Assembly (NCBI RefSeq): GCF_018128965.1
Contig: NZ_JAAEDH010000009.1
Span: 98,178-162,177 of the forward strand
From: Plastoroseomonas arctica
Lineage (GTDB): Bacteria > Pseudomonadota > Alphaproteobacteria > Acetobacterales > Acetobacteraceae
Direction: 5' to 3'
Length of the DNA: 64,000 nt
Shown: piece by piece, positions 54,000 through 63,144 of the stretch
How positions within the stretch are numbered: the stretch's first letter is position 1
How the letters are laid out: each line of letters begins with the position of its first letter
Made by a program: the position numbers and the translations under genes
The notes under the pieces: generated by a model
What the model was told of the DNA's origin: nothing
Seen by the model: only the letters and a program-made list of their open reading frames with translations
Database searches by the model: none

Positions 54000-54036
54000 G
54001 GCCTTGGGGGCGGGCCTTGTGCCGGCCCCCAAGGCC
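54000..54036 (+). terminator. Strong stem-loop after the first hcp
   Basis: A perfect 12-bp inverted repeat: GGCCTTGGGGGC (54000-54011) and GCCCCCAAGGCC (54025-54036) with a 13-base loop, eight bases after the hcp stop. No T-run follows. Confidence 0.5.
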
Positions 54037-54048
54037 ACGCGATTGCCT

Positions 54049-54079
54049 ACGCCGGGTCCGCTTTTGCCGGGCCCGGCGT
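54049..54079 (+). terminator. Second stem-loop between the two hcp genes
   Basis: ACGCCGGG (54049-54056) pairs with CCCGGCGT (54072-54079), loop 15 bases. With the previous hairpin it forms a tandem pair between the hcp genes and could reduce read-through or stabilise hcp mRNA. Confidence 0.4.
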
Positions 54080-54123
54080 TTGCGCGAAGTCACCGCCCGC
54101 ACCTGGCAGGAAAGCGCTGACCC

Positions 54124-54591
54124 ATGCCCATTCTGATGAAATTCGAAGGCTCGGACGGGACGGTCGATTCCCAGGGCTACGACAAATACATCCTGCTGGA
54201 AGACGTGGAGTGGGGCGTCGAGCGCAACCTCGACAGCGTCGGCGCGGACGCGAACAACCGGGCGCGACCGACCGTGCAGCACGTCAAAATCGTGAAGCTG
54301 CTGGACTTCGCGACCAGCAACCTGATGAACGAATTGCTCACCAACAAGCTGAACCGCTCCGTCATCATCGACTGGGTGCGCACCAACAAGACCGGCCAGC
54401 TCGAAGCCTATGCGCGGCTGACCCTCACCGATTCCACCATGACGAAGTACAAGCTGGCGATGGCCGGCGACCGTCCCGTGGACACCTGGATGATCGGGTT
54501 CAAGCAGTTCGAGCTGAAGACCTGGACCTGGAGCAACGACAGCGCCGGTGACTCGGCCAGCGCCAACTACGACCTGTACCAGGGGCGCTGA
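54124..54591 (+). CDS. T6SS tube protein Hcp (second, diverged copy)
   Basis: 155 residues. It keeps the Hcp pattern (ILMKFEGSDGTVDSQGYDKYILLEDVEWGVER, VQHVKIVKLLDFATSNLMNELLTNK, DTWMIGFKQFELKTW) but shares few residues with the first copy outside the core. Trp-rich C-terminal strands and a DYDLYQGR-like tail differ from the first Hcp. It may form mixed tubes, be an effector-specific Hcp, or act under other conditions. AGGAAAG lies about eleven bases upstream. It is convergent with the phosphatase gene. Confidence 0.88.
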   Translation: MPILMKFEGSDGTVDSQGYDKYILLEDVEWGVERNLDSVGADANNRARPTVQHVKIVKLLDFATSNLMNELLTNKLNRSVIIDWVRTNKTGQLEAYARLTLTDSTMTKYKLAMAGDRPVDTWMIGFKQFELKTWTWSNDSAGDSASANYDLYQGR

Positions 54592-54677
54592 GCCCCTTCC
54601 GGCGGTCGGCGGAGCGGGCCTGACCGCACCCGGTCGCGACACGGCAGCGACATACAAGCCAACGCCGATAAGGATTG

Positions 54678-54691
54678 GGCGCGATCGCGCC
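54678..54691. repeat. Perfect 14-base palindrome between convergent genes
   Basis: GGCGCGATCGCGCC is fully self-complementary and lies between the second hcp (plus) and the phosphatase gene (minus). It may contribute to termination or be a protein-binding site; nothing else marks its role. Confidence 0.35.
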
Positions 54692-54706
54692 GATCCGACC
54701 CTCAGC

Positions 54707-55420
54707 TCAGGTCGGGACGTCCACCACCACCGCGGTGACATTGTCCCGCGCGCCCCTCTCGACGGCGAGATCGACCAGCGCGCTCGCGCCGAGGCCTGAC
54801 GCCATGATGCCGGCGATCTCGGCCTCGGGCAGCGCCTTGAACAGCCCGTCGCTGCACAGCAGGAACCGGTCGCCGGTCATGATGCGGCCGGAGAGCTTGT
54901 CCAGCATCAGGTCGCCGTGGCCGCCGATCGCGCGCGTGATGACGTTGGCCTGCGGGTGCTGCTCCGCCTCAGCCTCGCTCAGCGTCCCCTGGTCGACAAG
55001 CTCCTGCACCAGGGAATGGTCGCGCGTCACCCGGCTGAGCGTGCCGTTGCGAAGCATGTAGATGCGCGAATCGCCGGCCCATAGGCAGGCGAAATGGCCA
55101 CCGCGCGCCAGCAGCACGACGACCGTCGATGCCAGGATCTGGCTCGGCCCGCGCCGCTCCGCCTCAGCCTGCAGCTCGGCATGCACGGCGGTGAGGCGCA
55201 GGCGGATCTGCGCCAGCAGCTCGGCTGCGGACAGTCCCGCCGGCATCTGCCCGAGCGATTCCGCGATCGCGGTGGAGGCGACATCGCCCGAGCCGTGGCC
55301 GCCCGCGCCATCCGCGACCACCCAGAGCCCAATCTCCGCCTTGTCCACCAGCGCGTCTTCGTTGCGCTTGCGGACCGCGCCCGGATGGGTCACCGCCTCC
55401 GATTTGAGCAATCCGCTCAT
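54707..55420 (-). CDS. T6SS-associated PP2C-type Ser/Thr phosphatase
   Basis: 237 residues with all PP2C motifs: VRKRNEDALVD, LWVVADGAGGHGSGDVAS, ACLWAGDSRIYML, DHSLVQELVDQG, DRFLLCSDGLFKALP and ARDNVTAVVV. In T6SS loci the phosphatase (PppA/Stp1-type) reverses phosphorylation of an FHA-domain scaffold and so switches secretion off. The ATG overlaps the tagF TGA by four bases. Metal-binding aspartates are intact, so it should be active. Confidence 0.9.
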   Translation of the reverse strand: MSGLLKSEAVTHPGAVRKRNEDALVDKAEIGLWVVADGAGGHGSGDVASTAIAESLGQMPAGLSAAELLAQIRLRLTAVHAELQAEAERRGPSQILASTVVVLLARGGHFACLWAGDSRIYMLRNGTLSRVTRDHSLVQELVDQGTLSEAEAEQHPQANVITRAIGGHGDLMLDKLSGRIMTGDRFLLCSDGLFKALPEAEIAGIMASGLGASALVDLAVERGARDNVTAVVVDVPT

Positions 55421-56790
55421 GCGCCGCTCTCCGGGTCCTGGTTGTGCAACAACAAGATGAAGCTCTCCGCGGGCGGCAGTTCGGGCAGGGGCCAGACCAT
55501 CGGCGACAGGTGGGCGCCGCCGAGGGTCCACCACCCGCCATGTTCGGGGCGGATGAGCGGCGCGTGCGGCGGCGCGTCGTTGGTTGCGACGTCATGCGCG
55601 GCAACCGCCGGAGGTGCGGCATCCGGGAACGGTTGGGCTGCGGCGATCTGGGCGGCCGCCACGGAGGCTACCATCGCAGCGGTCGACTCAGCCGCGGGAT
55701 CGGTCGGCTCCGTGTGCGCGAACCCGATGTCGGCGTCGCCCGGCAACCGGCGCCCGCGATCGCCGGTTGAGGCTTCCTCGGTGCTGCCGGTCACCGCGCC
55801 CTGCCCTCCGCTTGCGTCGGGCGCCGGTCCGGCTGCGGCCGTCGCGCTGTTCGGGCGCACCTCCACCGTGTCGGCGAGCAGTTCATCCCAGTTCTCGTCG
55901 GTCACCCCCGATGCGACGGTTTCGGAGATGCCGCCGGATGCCTCGGTCGTCGCCCTGCCGGTCTCCGGATCGCCCAGCAGGTTGCCCCACATGTCGCCGG
56001 CCTCCGGCATGTCCGCCATCGGAGGTGGCGCGGCGAGCGGCGCGTCGCCGATCACGTCGCTCCAGTCGACCGGCGTGGCGGATGGCACGACCGGGCCATC
56101 GAGCGGGTCCTCTTTCGGCGCAGGATCGGCCGGCGCGTCGCCCAGCAGCGCGCCCCACATGTCGTCCGCCGCGGGCACCACGCTCTCGGCCGGGCCTTCC
56201 ATCGGGTCCGCGCCGAGCGGTGAATCCCAGTTATCCGCGACGCTCGTCGGCGCGGCGGCCACAGGCGCCGGTTCGGCAAAGGCGGCTGCCGCCATCCCGC
56301 CGCCGAGCATCCCGAGCACATCGCCAGAAGTCGCGCCCGCCTCGGGCGCCGCATCCGGGGAAGACTGCATCGCCCTGATCATCCCATCCGCATCGAGCGC
56401 GCCCTGCCGCGCGGCGCGGACCGCCGCTTCCAGCCGCGTGAACCAGCTTTCCTCGGCGACCACGCCCGGCGGCAGCAGCGCTGCCGCCGTAAGGGGGAAG
56501 CGCCGCCCGACCGTGTCCTCGGAAGGCAGCATCACGCCGGCCACCGCATCGGGCCCGCACACGCCGGCCGGCAGGGAGAAGCGCCAGGCCGGCGCCTCGT
56601 CCCACACGGCGGCGAAGCCGGCGTCGAGCTGCTCGCGTGCCGCCGCGACGCCGGCCGCGAGCCAGGCGTCCCAGGGCGCCACAAAACTGCTCGGCAGGCC
56701 CCGGCGCACGAAATCTCCGTGCGCCGGCATCTTGCCGTAGATGCCGAGCGCGAGCGGCGCGCCGCTCAGTTCGGGCTGAGCGTCGGGCAT
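55417..56790 (-). CDS. tagF: T6SS accessory protein TagF with repeat-bearing linker
   Basis: 457 residues. The N-terminal ~140 residues are the TagF domain (ALGIYGKMPAHGDFVRRGLP, PWDAWLAAGVAAAREQL, WRFSLPAGVCG, SEDTVGRRFPLTAAAL, ESWFTRLEAAVRAA). The short C-terminal piece (EHGGWWTLGG, FILLLHNQDPESGA) also fits the family. Between them is a ~240-residue acidic, disordered linker carrying five W-x-x-L/V-L/I-G/A-D-type repeats. TagF represses T6SS assembly, alone or through the FHA protein. The start overlaps the end of tssM by 25 bases. Confidence 0.88.
   Translation of the reverse strand: MPDAQPELSGAPLALGIYGKMPAHGDFVRRGLPSSFVAPWDAWLAAGVAAAREQLDAGFAAVWDEAPAWRFSLPAGVCGPDAVAGVMLPSEDTVGRRFPLTAAALLPPGVVAEESWFTRLEAAVRAARQGALDADGMIRAMQSSPDAAPEAGATSGDVLGMLGGGMAAAAFAEPAPVAAAPTSVADNWDSPLGADPMEGPAESVVPAADDMWGALLGDAPADPAPKEDPLDGPVVPSATPVDWSDVIGDAPLAAPPPMADMPEAGDMWGNLLGDPETGRATTEASGGISETVASGVTDENWDELLADTVEVRPNSATAAAGPAPDASGGQGAVTGSTEEASTGDRGRRLPGDADIGFAHTEPTDPAAESTAAMVASVAAAQIAAAQPFPDAAPPAVAAHDVATNDAPPHAPLIRPEHGGWWTLGGAHLSPMVWPLPELPPAESFILLLHNQDPESGA
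55885..56240 (-). repeat. Five short W-motif repeats in the TagF linker
   Basis: Trp residues at 188, 212, 243, 268 and 301 lie in similar 10-residue motifs: DNWDSPLGAD, DMWGALLGDA, VDWSDVIGDA, DMWGNLLGDP, ENWDELLADT. Spacing is 24-33 residues in otherwise low-complexity acidic sequence. Confidence 0.7.
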
Positions 56791-59700
56791 CGGAACTCCG
56801 CCAGGTCGCGCAACCCGAAGGGGTGCTTCGAGCTCCCCGCCCGCAATTCGAAGACGATGGAGCGGTCACCATGCTGGACGTTGACCCGTAGCCGCGTGGG
56901 GTCGTTCGTTGCCTGCAGGGTGGATTGCCGCCGCAGGATCAGGCGCAGCGCCGACCAGCCGCCATCGAAGTTCAGCGTCCCGGCCGAAGACGCCGGCTCG
57001 AAGGTCAGCGTCGTGTTGGTCCGCGACGGCCAGGAGAGCGGCAGCGGGCGGGACGGCCCGTCGCGGCGGATTTCCGTGCGCAGACCCTCGGCTTCCAGCA
57101 CGGCGCCGGCAGCGCCCGGGTCCATGCCCTGGGGCACGATCTCGAAGCGCAGCCCGGCCGCGGCGACACCGGGGAAGAAGGCGTCGCGGATATTCGCCGC
57201 GCGCTGGAACTGCGCCACATCCGCCGGCGTGATCGGCGGCGCGAGGCCGGAGGCCGCGACCGGCCGCCACACCGCCTGCGTCGTGTCCACATACTGGCGG
57301 ACCTGCTGGGTGAAGAACTGGTCCAGCACCCCGGCCGGCCCGAAGAAGCGGGTGAAGTCGTCGACCGGCATCTCCTGGCCATCGACGCGGAACGGGAAAC
57401 GTCCCTCCATCGCCCGGCAGCTCGGCAGCAGCCCGCCGGCGGCACCGGCAGCACCCGCGATGGCGGCGCGCGCGCCACCCGTACGCGCGGTGGAGGTCTG
57501 CGTGGACAGCCCGGCCAGCCAGCGGCCCAGCGGCTGCGGCGCGCGGGCCGCCTCGGCCGAAAGGCGCTGCCCGGGATCCAGCCCGACCGGTGGCGGCAGC
57601 ACCGTCCCCGGCGGGGCGGTGGCGAGCCGCGCGACCTGCACATAGAGGTCGTTGATGATGGTCAGGATGCCTTCGAGCGGTTGGCCCGAGGCGGCACGCA
57701 GCGCCTCGAACCGCGTCTCCACCACGCGTGCGACGGGGTCCGACACCTTGGGCTCCGGCGGGCCACCCTGCGCCGCCGCGACGCGCGCGGCCGAACCGGT
57801 CGGGGCCGGCGGCGTCACGCCCTCTGGCGGCGTGCCGACCGAGAGCTCACGCGAGATGGAGCGCAGCATGTCGCGCAGCGGTGAATTCGGCGCGCCGAGG
57901 ATGTTGAGGCCCTCCGCCGCATTCTGCAGCCCGTTGAAGCCCGGCAGTGCCAGGTCGTCGAGCATCTGCTGCCAAACCGAGGCGTATTCGTTGGCATAGA
58001 TGGTCAGCACCTGCTCCTCGATGCGCGGCAGGTCCTCGGTCCGCTGCGCCGCGGCCGCCGGGCCGAGCACCCAGCTTTCCTGCGCGCCGACGCGGATCGC
58101 GTCGCCGAGCGCGGGCAGCAGCGCGCGGTAGAAGCCATTGACGGTGTAGAGCCCGGCGATGCCCTCCGTCAGCGGCCGGCCCGAGGCGCGGGTGAAGAAG
58201 CGCTGCCCCGCCGCACCGGCGGCATCCGAAGGCCGCCACGGCGGGATGTTCGCGGCCACCGTGCGCATGCGCGCGTAGATGCGGTCGGCCAGCGGCAGGC
58301 GCGAGAAGATGCGCCGCGCCTCATCGACCAGCGCGCCGTCAAGCGGATAGACCTGCATGTTCGCCAGGTTGAGCATCGCGTCCAGGTGCTGCGCGAGCGC
58401 GACGCGCGTCGGTTCGCCGATCGCGCCCGGATAGGCGCGCGCCCATTCGACCTGGAACCACTGCTTGACCAGCTCCTTGTCCATCGGCCCTTCACCGCCG
58501 ATCATCAGATAGACGCGCGTGGCTTCGTAGAGAAATTCCGGCCGCTGGAAGCCGCCGCGGATCTGCAGTTCCAGCCGCGCGAGGATGCGCGGAAGGAAGC
58601 TGCGTTCGAGGGCGCGGCGATAGGCGCTCTCCGCACCCGCGACCAGCTTCTCCTCCTGGCTGAGGCCCAGCCAGGCGCCGTCGCCACGCGCCGCCGGCGG
58701 CAGGTCGCGCGCCGCGGCCATGTAGGGGAGAACGCGCTGGAACTCGGCGTCCGTGATGCGGTCGAACGGTACGCCCTGCGTCGCCTGCTCGGCCTTCGTC
58801 AGCTGCTCCGCGAGTCTCGCCGTGCGGGTTTGCTCGGCGCTCCAGGCGGTGTAGCCGAAGAAGCCGCCACCCAGGATCATCAGCAGCGCGAGCGACCAGG
58901 CGATGGCACTCACGATGCGCTTGCGCTTCTCGAGCCCACGGTTGCGCGCGGCCAGCCGCGCCTCGTTGAACACCACATCCTTGAGCAGCCGCCCCAGGAA
59001 ATAGGCGCGCCCCTTCTGCCCCATCACCGCGGCCGGACGCCGCGCATCGAGCCCGAAATTGCGGCTGATCGCGCCCGCGAGCCGATCCAGCGGCGAGCCT
59101 TCCTGGGTGCCGGAGGTGAAGTAGAATCCGCGCAGGAAGGGCGCCGGCTCCAGCCGCGTCCCCGCGAACCCTGCCTGGAGGAAGGCGCCGAGCGGGCCTT
59201 CGAGGGCGGCAAACTGCGCCGGGAAGCCGGCCAGCGCCGCGCGCTGCTGCGGCCCGCGCTCCTGCTGAAGCCGTTCCACGACGCGCTCCTGCAGCCGCGT
59301 CAGCAGCGCCTGGAACTCGGCGGCGAAGAGGCCCACCGCGCCCTCGGCATTCTTGCCGGCGGGGAAGGTCGCGCCCCAGACCTGCTCGCGCCCGTTTTTG
59401 TCGAGGTCGTCGAAGAACTCGACGAAGCCGGGGATCAGGTCGGCCTTGCTGATCAGCACATAGACCGGCAGCCGCTGCCCCAGATTCTCCTCGAGCTCCT
59501 TGATGCGCCGGCGCACCGCGCGGGCATGCTGCTCGCGCTCGGCCGGACCCAGCCGCGCGATCATGTCCATGCCGAACGCCACCAGCACGCCGTTCAGCGG
59601 CTGCTTCGGCCGGTTCTTCTTGAGCAGACCGAGGAAACGCTCCCACCCGGCCTTGTCGGCCGAGGCGTCGGAATCCTGCGTCGTGTAGCGCCCGGCCGTG

Positions 59701-60224
59701 TCGATCAGCACGGCGCGGTCGGTCAGCCACCACTCGCACAGCCGCGTGCCACCGACACCCTGCAGCTTGCCGCCATCGGCGAGCGGGAATTCGAGGCCGG
59801 AATTGGCCAGCGCGGTGGTCTTGCCCGAACCCGGCGGGCCAATGATCACATACCAGGGCTGGTCATACAGGAACCCGCCCTTGCCGCCCTTCGCCTTGCG
59901 CAACGCCGCCATGGCGTTGGCGAGTTTCTCGCGCAGCTCGGCCTCTTCCTCGGCGGCCTGGTCGGCCCCGGCATCGGCCTCGGCCGCGCCCTGCATGAGG
60001 TTGAAGTCGCGCTTCCGGCGCCGCCGCTCCATCAGGAAGATGACCAGCAGGCACACCAGGAAGATCACGGCGCAGGTCGCGAGCCGCGAGATCTGCGTCT
60101 CAAAGGGCCGGAAGCCATCGATGACGATGAGCGGGCTGAACAGGTAGATGATCGGCAGGACCATCGCCACGCCCATCATCGCGACGAGGGCACGGCCTTT
60201 GAAGAAGGGAGCGAATGCTTCCAT
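56766..60224 (-). CDS. tssM: T6SS membrane complex protein TssM (IcmF)
   Basis: 1152 residues, normal for TssM. Two membrane helices near the N-terminus (about 12-33 and 48-65), a cytoplasmic NTPase-like domain with intact Walker A GPPGSGKT (129-136) and a DTAGRY switch, a third membrane helix (about 440-462) and a large periplasmic domain ending in the RWSALRLILRR-like beta-rich C-terminus. TssM with TssL forms the envelope-spanning channel anchoring the baseplate. The intact Walker motif suggests nucleotide binding, which not all TssM keep. One base separates it from tssL. Confidence 0.95.
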   Translation of the reverse strand: MEAFAPFFKGRALVAMMGVAMVLPIIYLFSPLIVIDGFRPFETQISRLATCAVIFLVCLLVIFLMERRRRKRDFNLMQGAAEADAGADQAAEEEAELREKLANAMAALRKAKGGKGGFLYDQPWYVIIGPPGSGKTTALANSGLEFPLADGGKLQGVGGTRLCEWWLTDRAVLIDTAGRYTTQDSDASADKAGWERFLGLLKKNRPKQPLNGVLVAFGMDMIARLGPAEREQHARAVRRRIKELEENLGQRLPVYVLISKADLIPGFVEFFDDLDKNGREQVWGATFPAGKNAEGAVGLFAAEFQALLTRLQERVVERLQQERGPQQRAALAGFPAQFAALEGPLGAFLQAGFAGTRLEPAPFLRGFYFTSGTQEGSPLDRLAGAISRNFGLDARRPAAVMGQKGRAYFLGRLLKDVVFNEARLAARNRGLEKRKRIVSAIAWSLALLMILGGGFFGYTAWSAEQTRTARLAEQLTKAEQATQGVPFDRITDAEFQRVLPYMAAARDLPPAARGDGAWLGLSQEEKLVAGAESAYRRALERSFLPRILARLELQIRGGFQRPEFLYEATRVYLMIGGEGPMDKELVKQWFQVEWARAYPGAIGEPTRVALAQHLDAMLNLANMQVYPLDGALVDEARRIFSRLPLADRIYARMRTVAANIPPWRPSDAAGAAGQRFFTRASGRPLTEGIAGLYTVNGFYRALLPALGDAIRVGAQESWVLGPAAAAQRTEDLPRIEEQVLTIYANEYASVWQQMLDDLALPGFNGLQNAAEGLNILGAPNSPLRDMLRSISRELSVGTPPEGVTPPAPTGSAARVAAAQGGPPEPKVSDPVARVVETRFEALRAASGQPLEGILTIINDLYVQVARLATAPPGTVLPPPVGLDPGQRLSAEAARAPQPLGRWLAGLSTQTSTARTGGARAAIAGAAGAAGGLLPSCRAMEGRFPFRVDGQEMPVDDFTRFFGPAGVLDQFFTQQVRQYVDTTQAVWRPVAASGLAPPITPADVAQFQRAANIRDAFFPGVAAAGLRFEIVPQGMDPGAAGAVLEAEGLRTEIRRDGPSRPLPLSWPSRTNTTLTFEPASSAGTLNFDGGWSALRLILRRQSTLQATNDPTRLRVNVQHGDRSIVFELRAGSSKHPFGLRDLAEFRCPTLSPN

Positions 60225-60225
60225 C

Positions 60226-61665
60226 TCAGTTCACTCCCCAGAACAGCACGACTTCGATGCGGCGATTGGCCTCGCGGCCCTCCGGTGTCGTGTTTGGCTG
60301 CAGCGGGTCGGAATCCGCCTTGCCTTCCGCGGAGAAGCGGCGCGGGTCGCCGGTGACGGCGGCGATCTGCGCCATGGTCGAATCCGCGCGCGCGCGGGAC
60401 AGTTCGAAGTTCGACGGGAAGCGCGCGGTGCGGATCGGCTGGTTGTCGGAATGGCCGATGATCTGCACCCGCCCCGGCTCCTCGCGGAGTGCCAGGCCGA
60501 TGCGGCTCATCAGGTCGTTGAAGCGCGGCTCCAGCGTCGCCGAGCCCGAGGGGAACATGCCGCGGCTCGCGATGCGCACGGTCACGCTGCGCGCATCCCC
60601 GAACACGGTGACCAGGCCGGCATCGATCTCGGGCTTGAGGAATTCGCGGAACCGCACCATCGGGCTCTGGCGCACGACGGCGTTTGGCGCGGGCGGCGGC
60701 GGCGCGGGCGGGCGCGGCGGTGCGCTGCGCTCGATCTCGGGCAGGCGGCCGGGTGGCAGTCGGGCGAGGCGGCCGTACAGATCATCCGAGGCATCGGCGA
60801 GCGAATTGCTCAGGTAGTACCAGCCGCCACCGAGACACAGGAGGGCGAAGCAGGCCGCGACCCAGGCGGGAATGCCGCGCCCGGGGCCGCGATGGGGCGC
60901 ATCCTCGCCCTTCCAGCGCGGCGAAAGCTCGCGCTCGAACTGCCCGCGAAGCTGCACGAGCAGCTGATAGAGCCCCTCGCGGATGCGGTCGAGTTCGGAA
61001 GCCCCGCGCGGCGAAAGGCGATAGCGACCCTGGAAGCCCAGCGAGAGGCAGAGATAGGCAACCTCCATCGCGTGCAGCCAGCGGCCGGGTTCCTTCTGCA
61101 TGCCCGCCATTACGTCGAAGAAGCGGTCGCCCGACTTCACCTCCTGGTGGAAGGTCGAGACGAGCGAGCGCGTCGACCAGTTGGACTGGATGCCCCATTG
61201 CTGGGCGAGCACCACGTCGTCGAGGCTGGCGCAGATCAGGTAGTGGCCGGCGCGCAGCTGCTCGGCGGAGATGCCGGCGTCGCGGGCATCAACCTCGAAT
61301 TGACGCAGGGCGCGGACCGCGCGTTCGCGCAGATCATCGGCATTGGGCTGGCTCGCCATGCCCGCCTGCGCGACGCGCGCGAGCAGGTCCAGCAACGGTG
61401 CCGCGGCAGCGGCGAGAGGGCCGATACCGACCTTGGGGATGGCCTCCGCCTCGCCCGCCAGGCGCGGCGCGGACTGCCCGGCCGGGGCTGGCCCGGCACC
61501 CCCGGGCATACCCCCGCCCGGCATGCCACCACCGCCACCCTGGTAGGGCGGCGGTGCGGCCGGCCTGGGGCCGGCGGGCGACGGCCCCGCTGGTCTCGGG
61601 CCCGCGGGCCCGCGAACGACGGTCTTGTCGCTGTCATTGGGTTCGGCAAACGGGTTGTCGCTCAT
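60226..61665 (-). CDS. tssL: T6SS membrane protein TssL with C-terminal OmpA peptidoglycan-binding domain
   Basis: 479 residues. Residues 1-75 are Pro/Gly/Ala-rich. Residues ~80-255 are the cytoplasmic DotU domain (PLLDLLARVAQ, ALRQFEVDARDAGIS, HYLICASLDDVVL, GWLHAMEVAYLCLSLGFQGRYR region). One membrane helix (264-286) leads to a periplasmic OmpA/MotB domain (TVRIASRGMFPSGSATLEP, VQIIGHSDNQPIRT, NFELSRARADSTM). The fused OmpA domain lets TssL grip peptidoglycan directly, so no separate TagL is needed. The ATG overlaps the tssK stop by four bases. Confidence 0.93.
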   Translation of the reverse strand: MSDNPFAEPNDSDKTVVRGPAGPRPAGPSPAGPRPAAPPPYQGGGGGMPGGGMPGGAGPAPAGQSAPRLAGEAEAIPKVGIGPLAAAAAPLLDLLARVAQAGMASQPNADDLRERAVRALRQFEVDARDAGISAEQLRAGHYLICASLDDVVLAQQWGIQSNWSTRSLVSTFHQEVKSGDRFFDVMAGMQKEPGRWLHAMEVAYLCLSLGFQGRYRLSPRGASELDRIREGLYQLLVQLRGQFERELSPRWKGEDAPHRGPGRGIPAWVAACFALLCLGGGWYYLSNSLADASDDLYGRLARLPPGRLPEIERSAPPRPPAPPPPAPNAVVRQSPMVRFREFLKPEIDAGLVTVFGDARSVTVRIASRGMFPSGSATLEPRFNDLMSRIGLALREEPGRVQIIGHSDNQPIRTARFPSNFELSRARADSTMAQIAAVTGDPRRFSAEGKADSDPLQPNTTPEGREANRRIEVVLFWGVN

Positions 61666-62999
61666 CCGCGGATCGCCCAGAGTTCGATTTGCAGGCCCGG
61701 AAATTCACCGGAGACATGGATCGCGAAGGCGCCGGAATTCTGCATCTGCGCCCAGTGCGGGGAGCCACGGTCCAGTTCGAAATAGGTCGCACCCGCGGTG
61801 AACGGGATCTGCCGCGGTGCCACCGGCAGCGGCCGGATCGCGATGCCCGGCAGGGCCACGTTCACCAGCTCGCGGATGTGCTCGACCGCGCCGATCTTGA
61901 CCTGGTTGGGGAACAGCCGGCGCAGCTGCTCGCCGGGCAGGTCCGCCTGCACCGTCATCACGAAGGAGGAGGCGCGCAGCAGGTTGCGATCCACGATCGG
62001 GCCCACGCGCACGCCGAACTTGCGGTCCTGCAGCGGGATGGCGACCGCGTTTGTCTCGAGCACCGCGGAGAGCGAGCGCCGGATATCGGCGACCACGGGC
62101 GCGAAGCTGCGCTGCAGATCCTCATGCCGGTAGGCCGGGTAGGCCGTCGCGCGCTTGTCCGGCGCGGTGAAGGTGGCGAGTTCGCCGGCGATCTGCACCA
62201 GCGAGGCATACAGCGTCTCGGGATGCACATTCGCCGCATCGGCCCAGTGCGCCAGCAGCGGCTGGCAGCGATTGACCGTCTGCAGCAGCATGAAGTCCGC
62301 GACCTCAGCGACGCCGCGTGAGCCGGGCTGCGTCAGCCGCGCGGCGAGTGCTTCGGCGCGCTGCCCGAACATGCCGACGAGCTCGCCGATCAGGTTTGCC
62401 AGCGGCGGTGCGGCCGAGGCGCGCAGGCACGGCGGGATGAACCGCTCGTCGACCACCACGCGGCGATCCGCCTGCACCTCGACCACACGCGCAAGCCCGA
62501 TGCAGGAGAAGCCGGGCCGCTCCTCCGTCTCGAGCATGAAGCGCAGGCGCGGGCGGCCGATCTGCAACTCGGCCGGCATGGTGGACTGGCTGTGCGTGTC
62601 ATAGGCCTCGAAGCTGCGCAGGCCGTAGCGCGCGGTCATTGCATCGGGCCCGTCGCCGGCGGTGACCTCGGCCGCACCCGGCTGGCGCACGGGAAGTGCC
62701 AGGAACACCACGCAGTTGCGCAGCCCCTCGGGCAGGTCGAGCGGCGTGGGTTGGTCGGCATCGCCGGGGACGGCGAAGGGCGTGCCGTCCTCCATGATGC
62801 CCGAGCACGACGCGATGGCGAATTTCCCCGCCGCGAGCAGGTCGCGGTCGAGCGAGAGCTCCGTCACCCCCCAGGGATGCGCGCGCAGCGGTGCGGCGCG
62901 CATCTGCACGAGGTGTTCGGCATACCGGTCCGCCTGCTGGAAGTGCTGCGAGCGGAGGAACATGCCCTCCTGCCACACGACCTTGTCGTTCCACGCCAT
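61662..62999 (-). CDS. tssK: T6SS baseplate-membrane connector TssK
   Basis: 445 residues, expected length. Diagnostic start KVVWQEGMFLRSQHFQQADRYAE, then PFAVPGDADQPTPLDLPEGL, PRLRFMLETEERPGFSCIGLARV and the C-terminal VEHIRELVNVALPGIAIRPLPVAPRQIPF. TssK links the baseplate (via TssG/F) to TssL/TssM. GGGGACA lies before the ATG at 62999. The 145-base gap to tagH contains inverted repeats, so it may have its own promoter or an attenuator. Confidence 0.95.
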   Translation of the reverse strand: MAWNDKVVWQEGMFLRSQHFQQADRYAEHLVQMRAAPLRAHPWGVTELSLDRDLLAAGKFAIASCSGIMEDGTPFAVPGDADQPTPLDLPEGLRNCVVFLALPVRQPGAAEVTAGDGPDAMTARYGLRSFEAYDTHSQSTMPAELQIGRPRLRFMLETEERPGFSCIGLARVVEVQADRRVVVDERFIPPCLRASAAPPLANLIGELVGMFGQRAEALAARLTQPGSRGVAEVADFMLLQTVNRCQPLLAHWADAANVHPETLYASLVQIAGELATFTAPDKRATAYPAYRHEDLQRSFAPVVADIRRSLSAVLETNAVAIPLQDRKFGVRVGPIVDRNLLRASSFVMTVQADLPGEQLRRLFPNQVKIGAVEHIRELVNVALPGIAIRPLPVAPRQIPFTAGATYFELDRGSPHWAQMQNSGAFAIHVSGEFPGLQIELWAIRG

Positions 63000-63066
63000 C
63001 CAGGCTTGTCCCCCTGCCCAAAACCACGGGCCTCACGTCACGCCGCCCGATCGATCCTAGATCAGA

Positions 63067-63116
63067 TCATCCCGGCCCGCATCAGTCCCTGGGATGAAGA
63101 TCGCCGTCACGGCGAT
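63067..63116 (-). terminator. Stem-loops between tagH and tssK
   Basis: ATCGCCG-TCA-CGGCGAT (63100-63116) is a perfect 7-bp hairpin. A second pair, TCATCCC (63067-63073) and GGGATGA (63091-63097), brackets the next bases. They lie 30-80 bases after the tagH stop on its downstream side and could attenuate transcription into tssK. Confidence 0.4.
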
Positions 63117-63144
63117 TTCTTTCCCGGCCGGTTTTTTTCCCCGA

